A stretch of DNA of 64,000 nt from Rhodococcus pseudokoreensis (lineage in GTDB: Bacteria; Actinomycetota; Actinomycetes; Mycobacteriales; Mycobacteriaceae). The DNA lies in NCBI RefSeq assembly GCF_017068395.1, contig NZ_CP070619.1, positions 7,378,001 to 7,442,000 on the forward strand, written 5' to 3'. Made by a program: the position numbers and the translations under genes. Below are positions 9,401-18,493 of this stretch, in pieces; position 1 is the first letter of the stretch; each line of letters begins with the position of its first letter. The notes under the pieces are model-generated. The model was given only the letters and a program-made list of their open reading frames with translations, was not told where the DNA came from and did no database searches.

Positions 9401-12400
9401 CTCGCGCCTGACCCTGAACCCGGTTCGCCGGCTCGGTGACCTCGACAAGTGGTCGGTCGAGTCCGACACCCGCGCGGTCCACGAGACCACCGGTGCCGAG
9501 CTGTCCGTGATCGAGGACCGTCAGGTGCTCCTCACCGTCCCGCTGGTCGCAGGCAAGTCCGTCGAGATCACCATCACCGTCCCCGCGTCCGTCGCCGACG
9601 GTGGCGCCCCCGTGGTCACCGAGGCCGACGCCGAGAAGTCCATGACGGCTCTCCTCGCGGTCGCGGCAGGCCAGGAACTGCCCGCCGTCAAGAACGGTGT
9701 CGCACGGCTCAACCTGGCGTGGACGCCCGACCTGATCGCGGACCACGCCGGTGTCACCGGTTCGGGTCTGCCCACGACGCTCAGCGTGAGCGGCAAGGCC
9801 GTTCCGGACGTCGTCGTCGGCGCCTGCTGGCCGGCCGTGTTCGCCGTCCTCGGTGCCGCCAAGACCGAAGACTCGCTCTCCGTCATCGAGGGCATGCTCG
9901 ACCTGGTCCACCTGGACCACGGCGTCGACTTCGTCGGCGAACTGCCGTCGGAGACCAGCATTCTCGTCGTCAAGGCCGAGGTCGCCTCGGTTCTCGACAC
10001 CGACCTGGGCCGCGTCGTCGAGGTCAAGGTCGAGGTCGGCGCGATGCTCGGCGAGGGCCTGGACGCGCCTGCCGTCGTCACCCTGTCGGAGCGCTTCGCG
10101 ATCCGCGGCCGCACCGGCAAGGGCGAACTGTCCGACCCGGCCCGCGCCGGTGGCTCGCTCAGTGACGCTGCCGTCGACACCCCGCGTCGTCGTCGCCGCG
10201 ACACCAAGATCGTCGCTCCCCGCAACATGGGCTCCTTCGCCCAGGTGTCGGGCGACCACAACCCGATCCACACCTCCGACAACGCGGCACTGCTCGCCGG
10301 CCTCGGCAGCCCGATCGTGCACGGCATGTGGCTCTCCGCCGCCGCCCAGCAGGTCGTCACCGCCGTGGACCCGGCCGAGACCAAGACGCCGCCGCGTCGC
10401 CTGACCGCGTGGACCGCGCGCTTCCTCGGCATGGTCCGCCCCGGCGCCGAGATCGACGTCCGCGTCGACCGCATCGCCACGGACCGTGGTGCCGAGATCG
10501 TCGAGGTCGGCTGCCGCATCGACGGTGACCTCGTGATGGTCGCCACGGGTCGCACCGCCGCCCCGAAGACCGTCTACGCGTTCCCCGGACAGGGCATCCA
10601 GCGTCCGGGCATGGGCCTCGACGCCCGCGCCCGCTCCAAGGCCGCCCGCGAGATCTGGGACCGCGCCGACAAGCACACCCGCAAGGCCCTCGGCTTCTCG
10701 ATCCTCGCCGTGGTCCGCGACAACCCGACGGTCGTCAAGGCGCGTGGCATCGAGCACAAGCACCCGGACGGTGTCCTGCACCTGACCCAGTTCACCCAGG
10801 TCGCGATGGCGACTCTCGGTGTGGCTCAGGTCGCCGAGCTCCGTGAGTCCGGCGCATTCGTCGAGGGTGCCCTGCTCGCAGGCCACTCGGTCGGTGAGTA
10901 CAACGCTCTCGCCGCCGTCGCCGGTGTGCTGCCTCTGGAAGCCGTTCTCGAGGTGGTCTTCCAGCGTGGATCCGCGATGCACGCACTCGTTCCCCGCGAC
11001 GAGGCCGGCCGCTCCGACTACCGGATGGCCGCCATCCGCCCGTCGCAGATCGGTCTGGCCGACGACGACGTCGAGGCGTTCGTCGCCGGTGTCGCCGAGG
11101 AGACCGGTGAGTTCATGCAGATCGTGAACCTGAACCTGCGTGGCTCGCAGTACGCCATCGCGGGCACGGTCGCCGGGCTCAACGCGCTGGAGACGCAGAT
11201 CGACATCCGCCGTGAAGCCTTCGGTGGCAAGCGCGCGTACATCATGGTCCCGGGCATCGACGTCCCGTTCCACTCGACGGTGCTGCGTGGTGGCGTCGAC
11301 GACTTCCGTGGACGTCTCGAGGAACTGCTGCCGCAGGACATCGACCCGGCCATCCTGATCGGGCGCTACATCCCGAACCTGGTCCCGAAGCCGTTCTCCC
11401 TGGAGAAGGAGTTCGTGCAGGAGATCGCCGACCTGGTGCCGTCGAAGCCGCTCGACAAGGTGCTGAAGGACTTCGCCTCCTGGGCGAAGAAGCCGGTTGA
11501 GCTCACCCGCGTGGTCCTCACCGAGCTCCTGGCCTGGCAGTTCGCCAGCCCGGTGCGCTGGATCGAGACGCAGGACCTGCTGTTCGCCGACGAGTCCGAG
11601 GGTGGACTGGGTGTCGAGCGGTTCGTCGAGATCGGTCTGGGCTCCGTCCCGACCGTCGCGAACCTCGCGTCGCAGACCCTCAAGCTGCCGGGCCGCTTCG
11701 GCTACCCGGTCGAGGTCCTCAACATCGAGCGTGAAGCAGCGATCGTGTACTCCACCGACGTCGATCCGGCGCCGGTCGAGGACGACGAGCCGGCAGCACC
11801 CGCAGCTGCTGCTCCCGCTGCATCGGCCGCACCCGCCGCGGCTCCGGCCCCGGCAGCAGCACCGTCCGGTGGACCGCGTCCCGACGACATCGCGTTCAAG
11901 GCCGCCGACGCCACCAAGGTTCTGATCAGCCTGTGGACGAAGCTCCGCCCCGACCAGGTCGGCCCCGTCGACACGATCGAGGCGCTGTGCGACGGCGTGT
12001 CCTCCCGGCGTAACCAGCTGCTCGTCGACCTCGGCTCCGAGCTCTCGCTCGGCGCGATCGACGGTGCCGCAGACGCCGACATGGGCTCGCTCGCCGGCAC
12101 GGTCGACTCCCTGGCCCGCACGTACAAGCCGTTCGGCCCGGTGCTGTCCGACTCGATCAACGACCACCTCCGCAAGGTCTTCGGCCCCTCGGGTCGTCGT
12201 CCCGCGGCCATCGCGGACCGTGTGAAGAAGGTCTGGGAACTCGGCGACGGCTGGGCGTACCACGTCACCGCCGAGGTGGCGCTCGGAACCCGCGACGGTT
12301 CCAGCATCCGTGGTGGTGACCTCGGCGGCCTGGCCGGCGGCGGTCTCGCCGACGGTGCCGCAGTGGACGCCGTCATCGACAGCGCAGTGGCCGCAGTCGC

Positions 12401-15400
12401 CTCGCGCCGCGGAATCAGCGTCTCTCTCCCGTCCTCGGGCGGCGGAGCCGGTGGCACCGTCGACGCAGCGGCGCTGGGTGAGTTCACCGAGCACATCACG
12501 GGTCGCGACGGCGTGCTGGCCTCGGCCGCCCGCCTCGTGCTCGAGCAGCTCGGCTTCGCCGGTGACACGGCGGCTGCAGCGCAGCAGACCGACACCGAAC
12601 TCGTCGACCTCGTGTCGGCGGAACTCGGTTCCGACTGGCCGCGACTGGTCGCTCCCGCGTTCGACGCCAAGCGGGCGGTGCTCCTCGACGACCGCTGGGC
12701 CAGCGCACGTGAGGATCTGGCTCGTCTGTGGATCGACGCGGCAGGCTCCGAGTCCCTCGAGATCGAAGGCTTCGCCGGTGCAGGCAAGTCCGTTGCGGCG
12801 CAGGCCGCATGGTGGCAGGCCCGCGCAACCGACGAGGGTCGCACGGCTCTGGCCGAGAAGTACGGACGCATCGCGGAGGCGGCAGTCGTCGTCACCGACG
12901 AGACCCCGGAATGGGCAGACCAGGTTGCCGTCGTCACCGGCGCCAGCAAGGGCTCCATCGCGGCCTCGGTCGCAGGGAAGCTCCTCGCAGGCGGCGCGAC
13001 GGTCTTCGTGACCACCTCGCGTCTCGACGACAAGCGCCTCGGCTTCTACCGCGACCTGTACCGCCGCACTGCCCGCGCCGGTGCCGCCCTGTGGGTGGTC
13101 CCCGCGAACATGGCGTCCTACACGGACATCGACGCACTCATCGAGTGGATCGGTGAAGCCCAGTACGAGACGGCCGGTGGATCGAAGAAGCTGGTCAAGG
13201 AAGCGGTCACCCCGACGCTGCTGTTCCCGTTCGCCGCGCCCCGCGTGGCAGGCGACCTCGCCGACGCCGGCGCCCGCGCCGAAATGGAGATGCGTGTCCT
13301 CCTGTGGTCGGTGGAGCGCCTGATCGGCGGACTGTCGAAGATCGGTTACGACCGTGACGTCGACACCCACCTGCACGTCGTGCTGCCCGGTTCCCCGAAC
13401 CGCGGTCTGTTCGGTGGCGACGGTGCGTACGGCGAGGCCAAGGCCGCGCTGGACGCAGTGGTCGGCCGCTGGAAGGCCGAGCGCAACTGGGCCGAGCGCG
13501 TCACCCTGGTGCACGCTCTCATCGGCTGGGTCCGCGGAACCGGCCTGATGGGTGGCAACGACCCGCTGGTCGAGGCTGTCGAAGGCGCCGGCGTCCGTAC
13601 CTGGTCCACCCAGGAAATGGCCACCGAACTGCTGCAGTGGTGCGAGCCCGAGGCACGTCGCCTCGCCTCCACCGAGCCCCTCGCGGCCGATCTGACCGGT
13701 GGGCTCGCCCAGGCGAACCTGGATCTGCCCGCTCTGGCGAAGCAGGCTCAGGACGCTGCGGCTGCTGCAGCCGAGGCCGACGAGATCGCGGACGCTCTCG
13801 ACACCATCGCGGCCCTGCCCGCCCCGCCGCGGGTCTCCGCGTCGGTGACTCCGGCCTGGTCCGGCGTCACTGCGGCTCCGGAGGACCTCGTCGTCATCGT
13901 CGGCGCCGGTGAGCTCGGACCGTTCGGTTCCTCGCGTACCCGCTTCGAGATGGAGGTCGACGAAGAGCTTTCGGCGGCAGGCGTTCTCGAACTCGCCTGG
14001 AACACCGGACTCGTCGTGTGGGAGACCACACCGTCCGCAGGCTGGTACGACGCCGAGACCGGGGAACTGGTTCCGGAGGCCGAGATCGCGGACCGGTACC
14101 ACGACACGGTCGTCGAGAACTGCGGCATCCGTCGCTACGTCGACGACGGCGCCATGATCGAGAACACCGCACCGTTGCTGACGTCGGTCTTCCTCGACAA
14201 GGACCTGAGCTTCGTGGTCAGCACCGAAGCGGAGGCACTCGCCTTCGTCGAGGCCGACCCGGAGAACACGGTCGCCGCCCCGGTTCCGGACAGCGGTGAC
14301 TGGCAGGTCACCCGCCGTGCGGGCACCGAGATCCGCGTCCCCCGCAAGATGAAGCTCACACGCAGCGTGGGTGGCCAGATCCCGACCGGCTTCGACGTCA
14401 CCAAGTGGGGCATCCCCGCCGACATGGCCGACTCCGTCGACCGGGTGGGCCTGTGGAACATCGTCGCCACGGTGGACGCGTTCCTCACCGGTGGGTTCAC
14501 GCCCAGCGAACTGCTGCGGTGGGTGCACCCCTCGCTGGTCGCCAACACCCAGGGCACCGGCATGGGCGGCATGACCTCCATGAGGTCGCTGTACATCGAC
14601 ACGCTGCTCGGCGAGAACCGGCCGAACGACATCCTGCAGGAAGCCCTGCCGAATGTGATTGCGGCGCACGTGGTCCAGTCCTACGTCGGCGGTTACGGCG
14701 CCATGGTCCACCCGGTTGCGGCGTGCGCCACGGCCGCGGTGTCCGTCGAGGAGGGCGTCGACAAGATCAAGCTCGGCAAGGCTCAGCTCGTGGTCGCCGG
14801 CGGGTTCGACGACCTCAGCGCGGAGGGCATCATCGGATTCGGTGACATGTCCGCCACGGCCAAGACCGACGACATGCGGGCCAAGGGCATCGACGACCGT
14901 CGATTCTCGCGGGCCAACGACCGTCGTCGCGGCGGGTTCGTCGAGTCGCAGGGTGGTGGCACCATCCTGCTGGCCCGCGGTGACCTGGCACTCGAGATGG
15001 GCCTGCCCGTCCTCGGTGTGGTCGCCTACGCCGGGTCGTTCGCGGACGGTGTCCACACGTCGATCCCGGCTCCCGGAATCGGTGCGCTCGGCGCGGGTCG
15101 TGGGGGAGCGGATTCGCAGCTCGCCCAGTCCCTCGGCAAGCTCGGTGTGAGTGCCGACGACATCTCGGTGATCTCCAAGCACGACACGTCCACCGCGGCC
15201 AACGATCCCAACGAGGCGGAGCTGCACGAGCGCCTCGCCGGGGCACTCGGACGCAGCGAAGGTGCACCGCTGTTCGTGGTCTCGCAGAAGAGCCTCACCG
15301 GACACGCCAAGGGCGGTGCCGCAGCCTTCCAACTGATCGGTCTCTGCCAGGTGCTGGACCAGGGCATCGTGCCGCCGAACCGCAGCCTCGACTGCGTCGA

Positions 15401-15806
15401 CGAGAAGATGGCCGAGTTCGAACACCTCGTGTGGGCCCGGGAGGCGCTCCGCTTCGGCGAGCAGTTCCCGCTGAAGGCCGGTCTGCTGACCAGCCTCGGC
15501 TTCGGGCACGTGTCGGGCATGGTCGCGGTCGTCCACTCGCAGGCGTTCGTCGAGGCAGTCCCGGCCGACCGGCGTGAGGCGTACCTCGAGCAGGCACGCA
15601 AGCGCACCGTCGAGGGTCAGCGTCGTCTGGCGAAGGCCATGGTCGGCGGCGGCAGCCTGTACGAGCGTCCGGCGGATCGTCGCTTCGGCGGCGACAGCGT
15701 CCCGGCCGCCGCGTCCCGTCAGCTCGAGGCGGACGTCCTGCTCACCGAGGCCGCGCGCCTCGGGGCGGACGACGTGTACAGCTCGGGCCTGCCCGGCTGC
15801 AAGTAG
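6483..15806 (+). CDS. fas: Type I fatty-acid synthase, single-chain multidomain
   Basis: A 3,107-residue cytosolic megasynthase that makes medium and long acyl-CoAs for membrane lipids and mycolic acids. Domain order read from motifs: acetyltransferase (GHSQG, Ser168), FMN enoyl reductase (AGMTPTTVD from 442), MaoC-like dehydratase (SGDHNPIHT near 1256), malonyl/palmitoyl transferase (GHSVG, Ser1469), Ala/Pro linker, acyl carrier domain (DGVSSRRNQ, phosphopantetheine Ser1840), ketoreductase (VVTGASKGS near 2150), ketosynthase (VAACATAAVS, Cys2748; later KHDTST and SLTGHAKGG). Order and length match mycobacterial FAS-I. There is no C-terminal phosphopantetheinyl transferase domain; acpS follows and supplies that. 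GTG 6483 aligns with the mycobacterial N-terminus. Confidence 0.98.
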   Translation: MTIDDTTPAGNGSNSKGSRRIGVDRDDTRSSSKGTLVDRLLGGEPYALAFGGQGAPWLSSLEELSRDNGLEPALTTLVNDAADYLAPVAQELLVVRPVGFDPIAWILEQELADEEDDAQASGPSAAALTSAAVSLPGVFLTQIAALRALAAQGLDPAVTAPVSVIGHSQGLLAAEAVASSGQKDGELLALAQLIGAAAGLVGRRRGVISAADSTPMLAVSNVDPERLRQIVEELAEGLEPERAAVLGIRNARRRVVLSGPPAQLARVQQRCEQIEADEARERDAKKRGGSIFAPVFEPLAVEIGFHHPALAETIDIVGQWAVRCGLDEEKARALTSACLVDPVDWVEAVDGTIEAGAAWILDLGPGDLLTRMTSASVRGQGVGIVAAATRGGHRNLLTPGATPEVPAAWTEFLPKPVSLPGGRIGVETAFTKLTGRSPILLAGMTPTTVDPKIVAAAANAGHWAELAGGGQVTEQIFADNVEKLTGLLEPGRAVQFNSMFLDPYLWKLHVGGKRLVPKARAAGAPFDGVVVTAGIPELEDAVSIIEDLVEGGFSYVAFKPGTVAQIRSVIRIANEVPSFPVIAHIEGGRAGGHHSWEDLDDLLLDTYAELRTRPNLVLCVGGGIGTPEQAADYLTGRWSVAHGFPAMPLDGILVGTAAMATLEATTSPEVKQLLVDTPGTPDWVGAGTAEGGMASGRSQLGADIHEIDNAASRTGRLLDEVAGDADAVAERRDEIIEALNITAKPFFGDVATMTYEQWLRRYLELAVGIDAAKAFDCGTDLQDAIIEASESPWLDITWRARFGEMLQRTESRLHPVDRGPIPTLFADEAILERPEAAICALQAQYPDYATTVLHPADVSFFVSLCKTPGKPVNFVPVVDGDVRRWWRSDSLWQAHDPRYTADQVCVIPGTVAVAGITRADEPVGELLDRFEKATYDELVTAGAEPQSLLARRHADIARGLLDTVLSAPDIQWASRLTLNPVRRLGDLDKWSVESDTRAVHETTGAELSVIEDRQVLLTVPLVAGKSVEITITVPASVADGGAPVVTEADAEKSMTALLAVAAGQELPAVKNGVARLNLAWTPDLIADHAGVTGSGLPTTLSVSGKAVPDVVVGACWPAVFAVLGAAKTEDSLSVIEGMLDLVHLDHGVDFVGELPSETSILVVKAEVASVLDTDLGRVVEVKVEVGAMLGEGLDAPAVVTLSERFAIRGRTGKGELSDPARAGGSLSDAAVDTPRRRRRDTKIVAPRNMGSFAQVSGDHNPIHTSDNAALLAGLGSPIVHGMWLSAAAQQVVTAVDPAETKTPPRRLTAWTARFLGMVRPGAEIDVRVDRIATDRGAEIVEVGCRIDGDLVMVATGRTAAPKTVYAFPGQGIQRPGMGLDARARSKAAREIWDRADKHTRKALGFSILAVVRDNPTVVKARGIEHKHPDGVLHLTQFTQVAMATLGVAQVAELRESGAFVEGALLAGHSVGEYNALAAVAGVLPLEAVLEVVFQRGSAMHALVPRDEAGRSDYRMAAIRPSQIGLADDDVEAFVAGVAEETGEFMQIVNLNLRGSQYAIAGTVAGLNALETQIDIRREAFGGKRAYIMVPGIDVPFHSTVLRGGVDDFRGRLEELLPQDIDPAILIGRYIPNLVPKPFSLEKEFVQEIADLVPSKPLDKVLKDFASWAKKPVELTRVVLTELLAWQFASPVRWIETQDLLFADESEGGLGVERFVEIGLGSVPTVANLASQTLKLPGRFGYPVEVLNIEREAAIVYSTDVDPAPVEDDEPAAPAAAAPAASAAPAAAPAPAAAPSGGPRPDDIAFKAADATKVLISLWTKLRPDQVGPVDTIEALCDGVSSRRNQLLVDLGSELSLGAIDGAADADMGSLAGTVDSLARTYKPFGPVLSDSINDHLRKVFGPSGRRPAAIADRVKKVWELGDGWAYHVTAEVALGTRDGSSIRGGDLGGLAGGGLADGAAVDAVIDSAVAAVASRRGISVSLPSSGGGAGGTVDAAALGEFTEHITGRDGVLASAARLVLEQLGFAGDTAAAAQQTDTELVDLVSAELGSDWPRLVAPAFDAKRAVLLDDRWASAREDLARLWIDAAGSESLEIEGFAGAGKSVAAQAAWWQARATDEGRTALAEKYGRIAEAAVVVTDETPEWADQVAVVTGASKGSIAASVAGKLLAGGATVFVTTSRLDDKRLGFYRDLYRRTARAGAALWVVPANMASYTDIDALIEWIGEAQYETAGGSKKLVKEAVTPTLLFPFAAPRVAGDLADAGARAEMEMRVLLWSVERLIGGLSKIGYDRDVDTHLHVVLPGSPNRGLFGGDGAYGEAKAALDAVVGRWKAERNWAERVTLVHALIGWVRGTGLMGGNDPLVEAVEGAGVRTWSTQEMATELLQWCEPEARRLASTEPLAADLTGGLAQANLDLPALAKQAQDAAAAAAEADEIADALDTIAALPAPPRVSASVTPAWSGVTAAPEDLVVIVGAGELGPFGSSRTRFEMEVDEELSAAGVLELAWNTGLVVWETTPSAGWYDAETGELVPEAEIADRYHDTVVENCGIRRYVDDGAMIENTAPLLTSVFLDKDLSFVVSTEAEALAFVEADPENTVAAPVPDSGDWQVTRRAGTEIRVPRKMKLTRSVGGQIPTGFDVTKWGIPADMADSVDRVGLWNIVATVDAFLTGGFTPSELLRWVHPSLVANTQGTGMGGMTSMRSLYIDTLLGENRPNDILQEALPNVIAAHVVQSYVGGYGAMVHPVAACATAAVSVEEGVDKIKLGKAQLVVAGGFDDLSAEGIIGFGDMSATAKTDDMRAKGIDDRRFSRANDRRRGGFVESQGGGTILLARGDLALEMGLPVLGVVAYAGSFADGVHTSIPAPGIGALGAGRGGADSQLAQSLGKLGVSADDISVISKHDTSTAANDPNEAELHERLAGALGRSEGAPLFVVSQKSLTGHAKGGAAAFQLIGLCQVLDQGIVPPNRSLDCVDEKMAEFEHLVWAREALRFGEQFPLKAGLLTSLGFGHVSGMVAVVHSQAFVEAVPADRREAYLEQARKRTVEGQRRLAKAMVGGGSLYERPADRRFGGDSVPAAASRQLEADVLLTEAARLGADDVYSSGLPGCK

Positions 15807-15815
15807 GAACGACGG

Positions 15816-16208
15816 ATGGGAGTTCTGGGGATCGGCTTCGATCTCGTGACGGTGTCGGAGTTCGCCGAGCAGCTGGACCGGCCAGGAACGGCCATGCTCG
15901 ACAACTTCACACCGGGCGAGCGTCGGGACGCCGTGACCCGGAGCTCCGATCCGGCTAGACATTTCGCCGCCCGGTGGGCTGCGAAGGAGGCAGTGATCAA
16001 GGCCTGGTCCACGTCTCTCTTCGCCAGCCCGCCGGTGCTGCCCGAGATGATCCACCACCTGATCGAGGTGGTGACGGATGCGTGGGGGCGACCGAGTATC
16101 CGCTTACGCGGGGACGTCGCCAAGCATCTGACCGACGTGAAGATCCACATCTCGCTCACCCACGACGGAGACATGGCAGGCGCGTTCGCCGTCATCGAAT
16201 CCGTGTAG
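15816..16208 (+). CDS. acpS: Holo-[acyl-carrier-protein] synthase AcpS
   Basis: A 130-residue 4'-phosphopantetheinyl transferase. It has GIGFDLVTV with the Mg-binding Asp9 and RWAAKEAVIKAW with Glu58, the two hallmark motifs, and the C-terminal ISLTHDGDMAGAFAVIE. It moves phosphopantetheine from CoA to the carrier-domain serine. It begins 10 bases after the fas stop and must be co-transcribed, so its natural substrate is FAS-I; this is the usual fas-acpS operon of mycolate-containing actinobacteria. Confidence 0.95.
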   Translation: MGVLGIGFDLVTVSEFAEQLDRPGTAMLDNFTPGERRDAVTRSSDPARHFAARWAAKEAVIKAWSTSLFASPPVLPEMIHHLIEVVTDAWGRPSIRLRGDVAKHLTDVKIHISLTHDGDMAGAFAVIESV

Positions 16209-16280
16209 GCGCCTCCGGCGCTCGTGCGCCTTTCTGGTAGCCCCGGCAACCGGAAGGGCGCACGAGTGCGTAGCGCCTAC
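16205..16280. terminator. Long nested inverted repeat between acpS and the tetR gene
   Basis: GTAGGCGC (16205-16212) pairs with GCGCCTAC (16273-16280), and inside it CTCGTGCGCC (16221-16230) pairs with GGCGCACGAG (16257-16266). The outer arm touches the end of acpS. It lies between convergent genes and would end transcription from both sides. Confidence 0.65.
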
Positions 16281-16966
16281 GTGGTGCGCGATTCCTTTTC
16301 GGCGACCAGCAGGTACGCCACCATCAGCCGTTTCAGCTCGGCGACGGCGTCCGCGTGGCTCTGATTGTCCTGCACCGAGAAGTTGAGCATCGAATACACG
16401 ACGTGGACGAGTACCTCGGCCATCATCGTGCGCCGCTCCCGCGACGTATCCGGGGTGAGCGGTGCCAGCATCCGCGAGACCTGCTCCGCGAACGCCTTCT
16501 CGTGGATGGCGCCGGTGGCGCGCGTCGAGGGCGTCGACTGCATCGCCAGCCACACCTCGCGCCTCGACGGATCCGACGTCCACAGGCCCGCCATGTGGTC
16601 GACGAACGAATTGAGGAACCGCAGCCAGTCGAGGGACGGGACCTCGCCGTTGAACTGGGCGATCTCGTGCTGCACGCCGACGAGGTCCTGCCGGTTGAGC
16701 TCGCAGACGATCACGTACTTGTTCGCGAAGAACTGGTAGAGCGTGCCGATCGGGACGTCCGCACGGGCGGCGACCTCCTCGCAGGTGAACGATTCGAATC
16801 CCACGTCCACCAGCAACTCCCGCGATGCCGTGAGCAGTGCGTCGAACTTGCGGCGGCTACGTTCCTGGGTCGGACGTCTGCGCGGCAGGAGCTCCTGCGG
16901 GTCCGACTGCAGCTCCAACGCCGGATCCACACGGCGCGGCGCTTGCTTGCTGACTGAAGACTCCAC
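16277..16966 (-). CDS. TetR family transcriptional regulator
   Basis: A 229-residue protein with the TetR DNA-binding domain near residues 34-85: ALLTASRELLVDVGFESFT, then CEEVAARADVPIGTLYQFF and NKYVIVCEL. The C-terminal helical domain has no recognised ligand signature. It is convergent with acpS and sits before bcp. It does not resemble the mycobacterial FasR sequence as I recall it, so I do not propose it as the fas regulator. The start may be a little downstream; residues 1-30 are polar and Pro-rich. Confidence 0.85.
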   Translation of the reverse strand: MESSVSKQAPRRVDPALELQSDPQELLPRRRPTQERSRRKFDALLTASRELLVDVGFESFTCEEVAARADVPIGTLYQFFANKYVIVCELNRQDLVGVQHEIAQFNGEVPSLDWLRFLNSFVDHMAGLWTSDPSRREVWLAMQSTPSTRATGAIHEKAFAEQVSRMLAPLTPDTSRERRTMMAEVLVHVVYSMLNFSVQDNQSHADAVAELKRLMVAYLLVAEKESRTT

Positions 16967-17118
16967 CGCCCCAGGCTATCCGTCTTTCGTCCGGATTCCG
17001 AAGATCCCTCCCGGTGACGCGTCGGGTTTCACCTGGACGAGGAGACTCGCCCGCGTCGTTTTGCGCGCGAACGATGCGATCGGGCGGCTGGACGAGACAC
17101 CGCCGCCCGACGCGCCGA

Positions 17119-17592
17119 TCAGACGGACAGGTCCCGCCGCAGTTTCGCGACGTGCCCGGTGGCCCGGACGTTGTACTGGGCGACCTCGATCTTGCCGTCC
17201 TCGTCGACGAGGAACGTGGAGCGGATGACGCCCTGCACCGTCTTGCCGTACATCTTCTTCTCACCGAACGCGCCCCACGCCTCGAGCGTGGTCTTCTCGG
17301 GGTCGGAGAGAAGGGGGAACGTCAGTTCCTCGTTGTCGCGGAACTTGGCCAGCTTCGCCGGCTTGTCGGGGGAGATGCCGATCACGTCCAGGCCTGCGCC
17401 GTTGAGGTCGGCGAGATTGTCGCGAAAGTCGCACGCCTGTTTGGTGCAGCCCGGCGTGCTCGCCGCCGGGTAGAAGTACACGACGACCTTGCGGCCGCGG
17501 AAGTCGGCGAGCGACACGTCGTTGCCGTCGGCGTCGGGCAGCGTGAAGGCGGGGGCGGTGTCGCCGGGGGCGAGTCTGCTGTTGTCGGTCAC
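17119..17592 (-). CDS. bcp: Thioredoxin-dependent peroxiredoxin, BCP/PrxQ type
   Basis: A 157-residue peroxiredoxin reducing H2O2 and organic peroxides in the cytosol. The catalytic motif is YPAASTPGCTKQACDFRD, with peroxidatic Cys49 and resolving Cys54 five residues on, the PrxQ spacing. N-terminal GDTAPAFTLPDADG and VIRSTFLVDEDGKI are family-typical. The start is GTG 17592. It is divergent from the DUF3618 gene. In M. tuberculosis bcp (Rv2521) occupies the same neighbourhood. Confidence 0.94.
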   Translation of the reverse strand: MTDNSRLAPGDTAPAFTLPDADGNDVSLADFRGRKVVVYFYPAASTPGCTKQACDFRDNLADLNGAGLDVIGISPDKPAKLAKFRDNEELTFPLLSDPEKTTLEAWGAFGEKKMYGKTVQGVIRSTFLVDEDGKIEVAQYNVRATGHVAKLRRDLSV

Positions 17593-17753
17593 GAGAAGTC
17601 AGGCTACCGGGCAGGGACGACAGTGGGCCGAAGCGCGATTGGGGGAGACGGAGTCGCAGGTCGGAAGTTCTCGTCTACGGTTGACGCAAGTGTGGGAACG
17701 TCGCGGTAGCGTCGCTCTCGCTGATCGAACAAGTCGAACAAGTTGGAGGACAC

Positions 17754-17975
17754 GTGCCCAGGGACACCGAGAGCATCGAGCGTGAGATCGAGAACGCGCG
17801 TAATCAGCTCGCGAGCACTCTCGACGAATTGACGGTCCGCACCAACCCGAAGCGTCTCGTGGAGAACACGAAGCGGACGCTGATCGCGAAGCTGAACGAG
17901 CCGGCGGTCAAGTACGGACTGATCGCCGTGGGTGCGGTGGCAGGGCTCCTGGTGCTCCGCAGAGCGTTGCGCTGA
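17754..17975 (+). CDS. DUF3618 small membrane-anchored protein
   Basis: A 73-residue protein. The first 45 residues are charged and helical (ESIEREIENARNQLASTLDE, the DUF3618 hallmark) and the end is one membrane helix, YGLIAVGAVAGLLVLRRALR. GTG start with TTGGAGGA before it. Same place as Rv2520c, next to bcp. Function is unknown; the family is common in actinobacterial envelopes. Confidence 0.85.
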   Translation: MPRDTESIEREIENARNQLASTLDELTVRTNPKRLVENTKRTLIAKLNEPAVKYGLIAVGAVAGLLVLRRALR

Positions 17976-17987
17976 ACGACCCCCCGT

Positions 17988-18046
17988 GACAACGGGCCGT
18001 CGGAGGTGAAGTTCCCCGTGACTTCACGTTCCGGCGGCCCGTTCGT
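17988..18046 (+). terminator. Terminator after the DUF3618 gene
   Basis: Nested hairpin: an outer arm (ACGGGCCGTCGGA ending at 18004) pairs with TCCGGCGGCCCGT from 18030, with one mismatch, and the inner GTGAAGT (18006-18012) pairs with ACTTCAC (18021-18027). It starts about 12 bases after the stop codon. Confidence 0.65.
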
Positions 18047-18089
18047 CATCTGACCGCCCGCACGCTCCGGTGAGATGGTCACAACGAGA

Positions 18090-18123
18090 AAGGCCCCCAT
18101 CCTCGTGAGAGAATGGGGGCCTT
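18090..18123 (-). terminator. Terminator of tRNA-Lys
   Basis: AAGGCCCCCAT (18090-18100) pairs perfectly with ATGGGGGCCTT (18113-18123). Read leftward it is followed by TTTCTCGTT, so it serves the leftward tRNA-Lys gene that ends at 18132. Confidence 0.75.
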
Positions 18124-18131
18124 CGTGCAAG

Positions 18132-18204
18132 TGCGCCCACAGGGACTCGAACCCCGGACCCAGTGATTAAGAGTCACTTGCTCTACCAACTGAGCTATAG
18201 GCGC
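18132..18204 (-). tRNA. tRNA-Lys (anticodon CUU)
   Basis: On the minus strand GCGCCTA (from 18204) pairs with TGGGCGC (18139-18133). The D-arm is AGCTCAGTTGGTAGAGC, the anticodon arm is AGTGA-CTCTTAA-TCACT with anticodon CTT, and the T-arm contains GGGGTTCGAGTCCC. Discriminator A. All arms fit a class I tRNA of 73 nt. Confidence 0.95.
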
Positions 18205-18493
18205 TCGCTCTTGCGAGACAGAACATTAGCGGGTCGCTTCTCGGGAATGCAAATCGCCTGGTCGCGGCTCCCCGTGACGACCCCATCCGCAGGGTGGTGC
18301 GTAACAAGAGCGCCGCTGGTCACGATTGATATTCGAACGTTATTGAGCGGCCCGGCGCTTGGTTGGAACCGGTCTCCAGCGGCTGGCATCATTGGAGACC
18401 ACACGGTCTCGACGTGCCGAATCGTCTTGCGAAGGCGAGGGACGTGCCGGCTTGAACGTGAATTCGGAGCGAGGACGTGAAGTGGGGTTATCC

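Noticed and set aside
11785..11875. Ala/Pro repeat in fas as a possible insertion
   Set aside because: An Ala/Pro linker before the carrier domain is normal for actinobacterial FAS-I.
6366..16058. A 3,230-codon open frame antisense to fas
   Set aside because: It is the mirror of strong GC3 codon bias in fas; its translation is compositionally odd and matches no family, while the plus strand is an unmistakable FAS-I.
16277..16966. TetR protein near fas as FasR
   Set aside because: Its sequence does not resemble mycobacterial FasR as I recall it, and it is 10 kb from the fas promoter.
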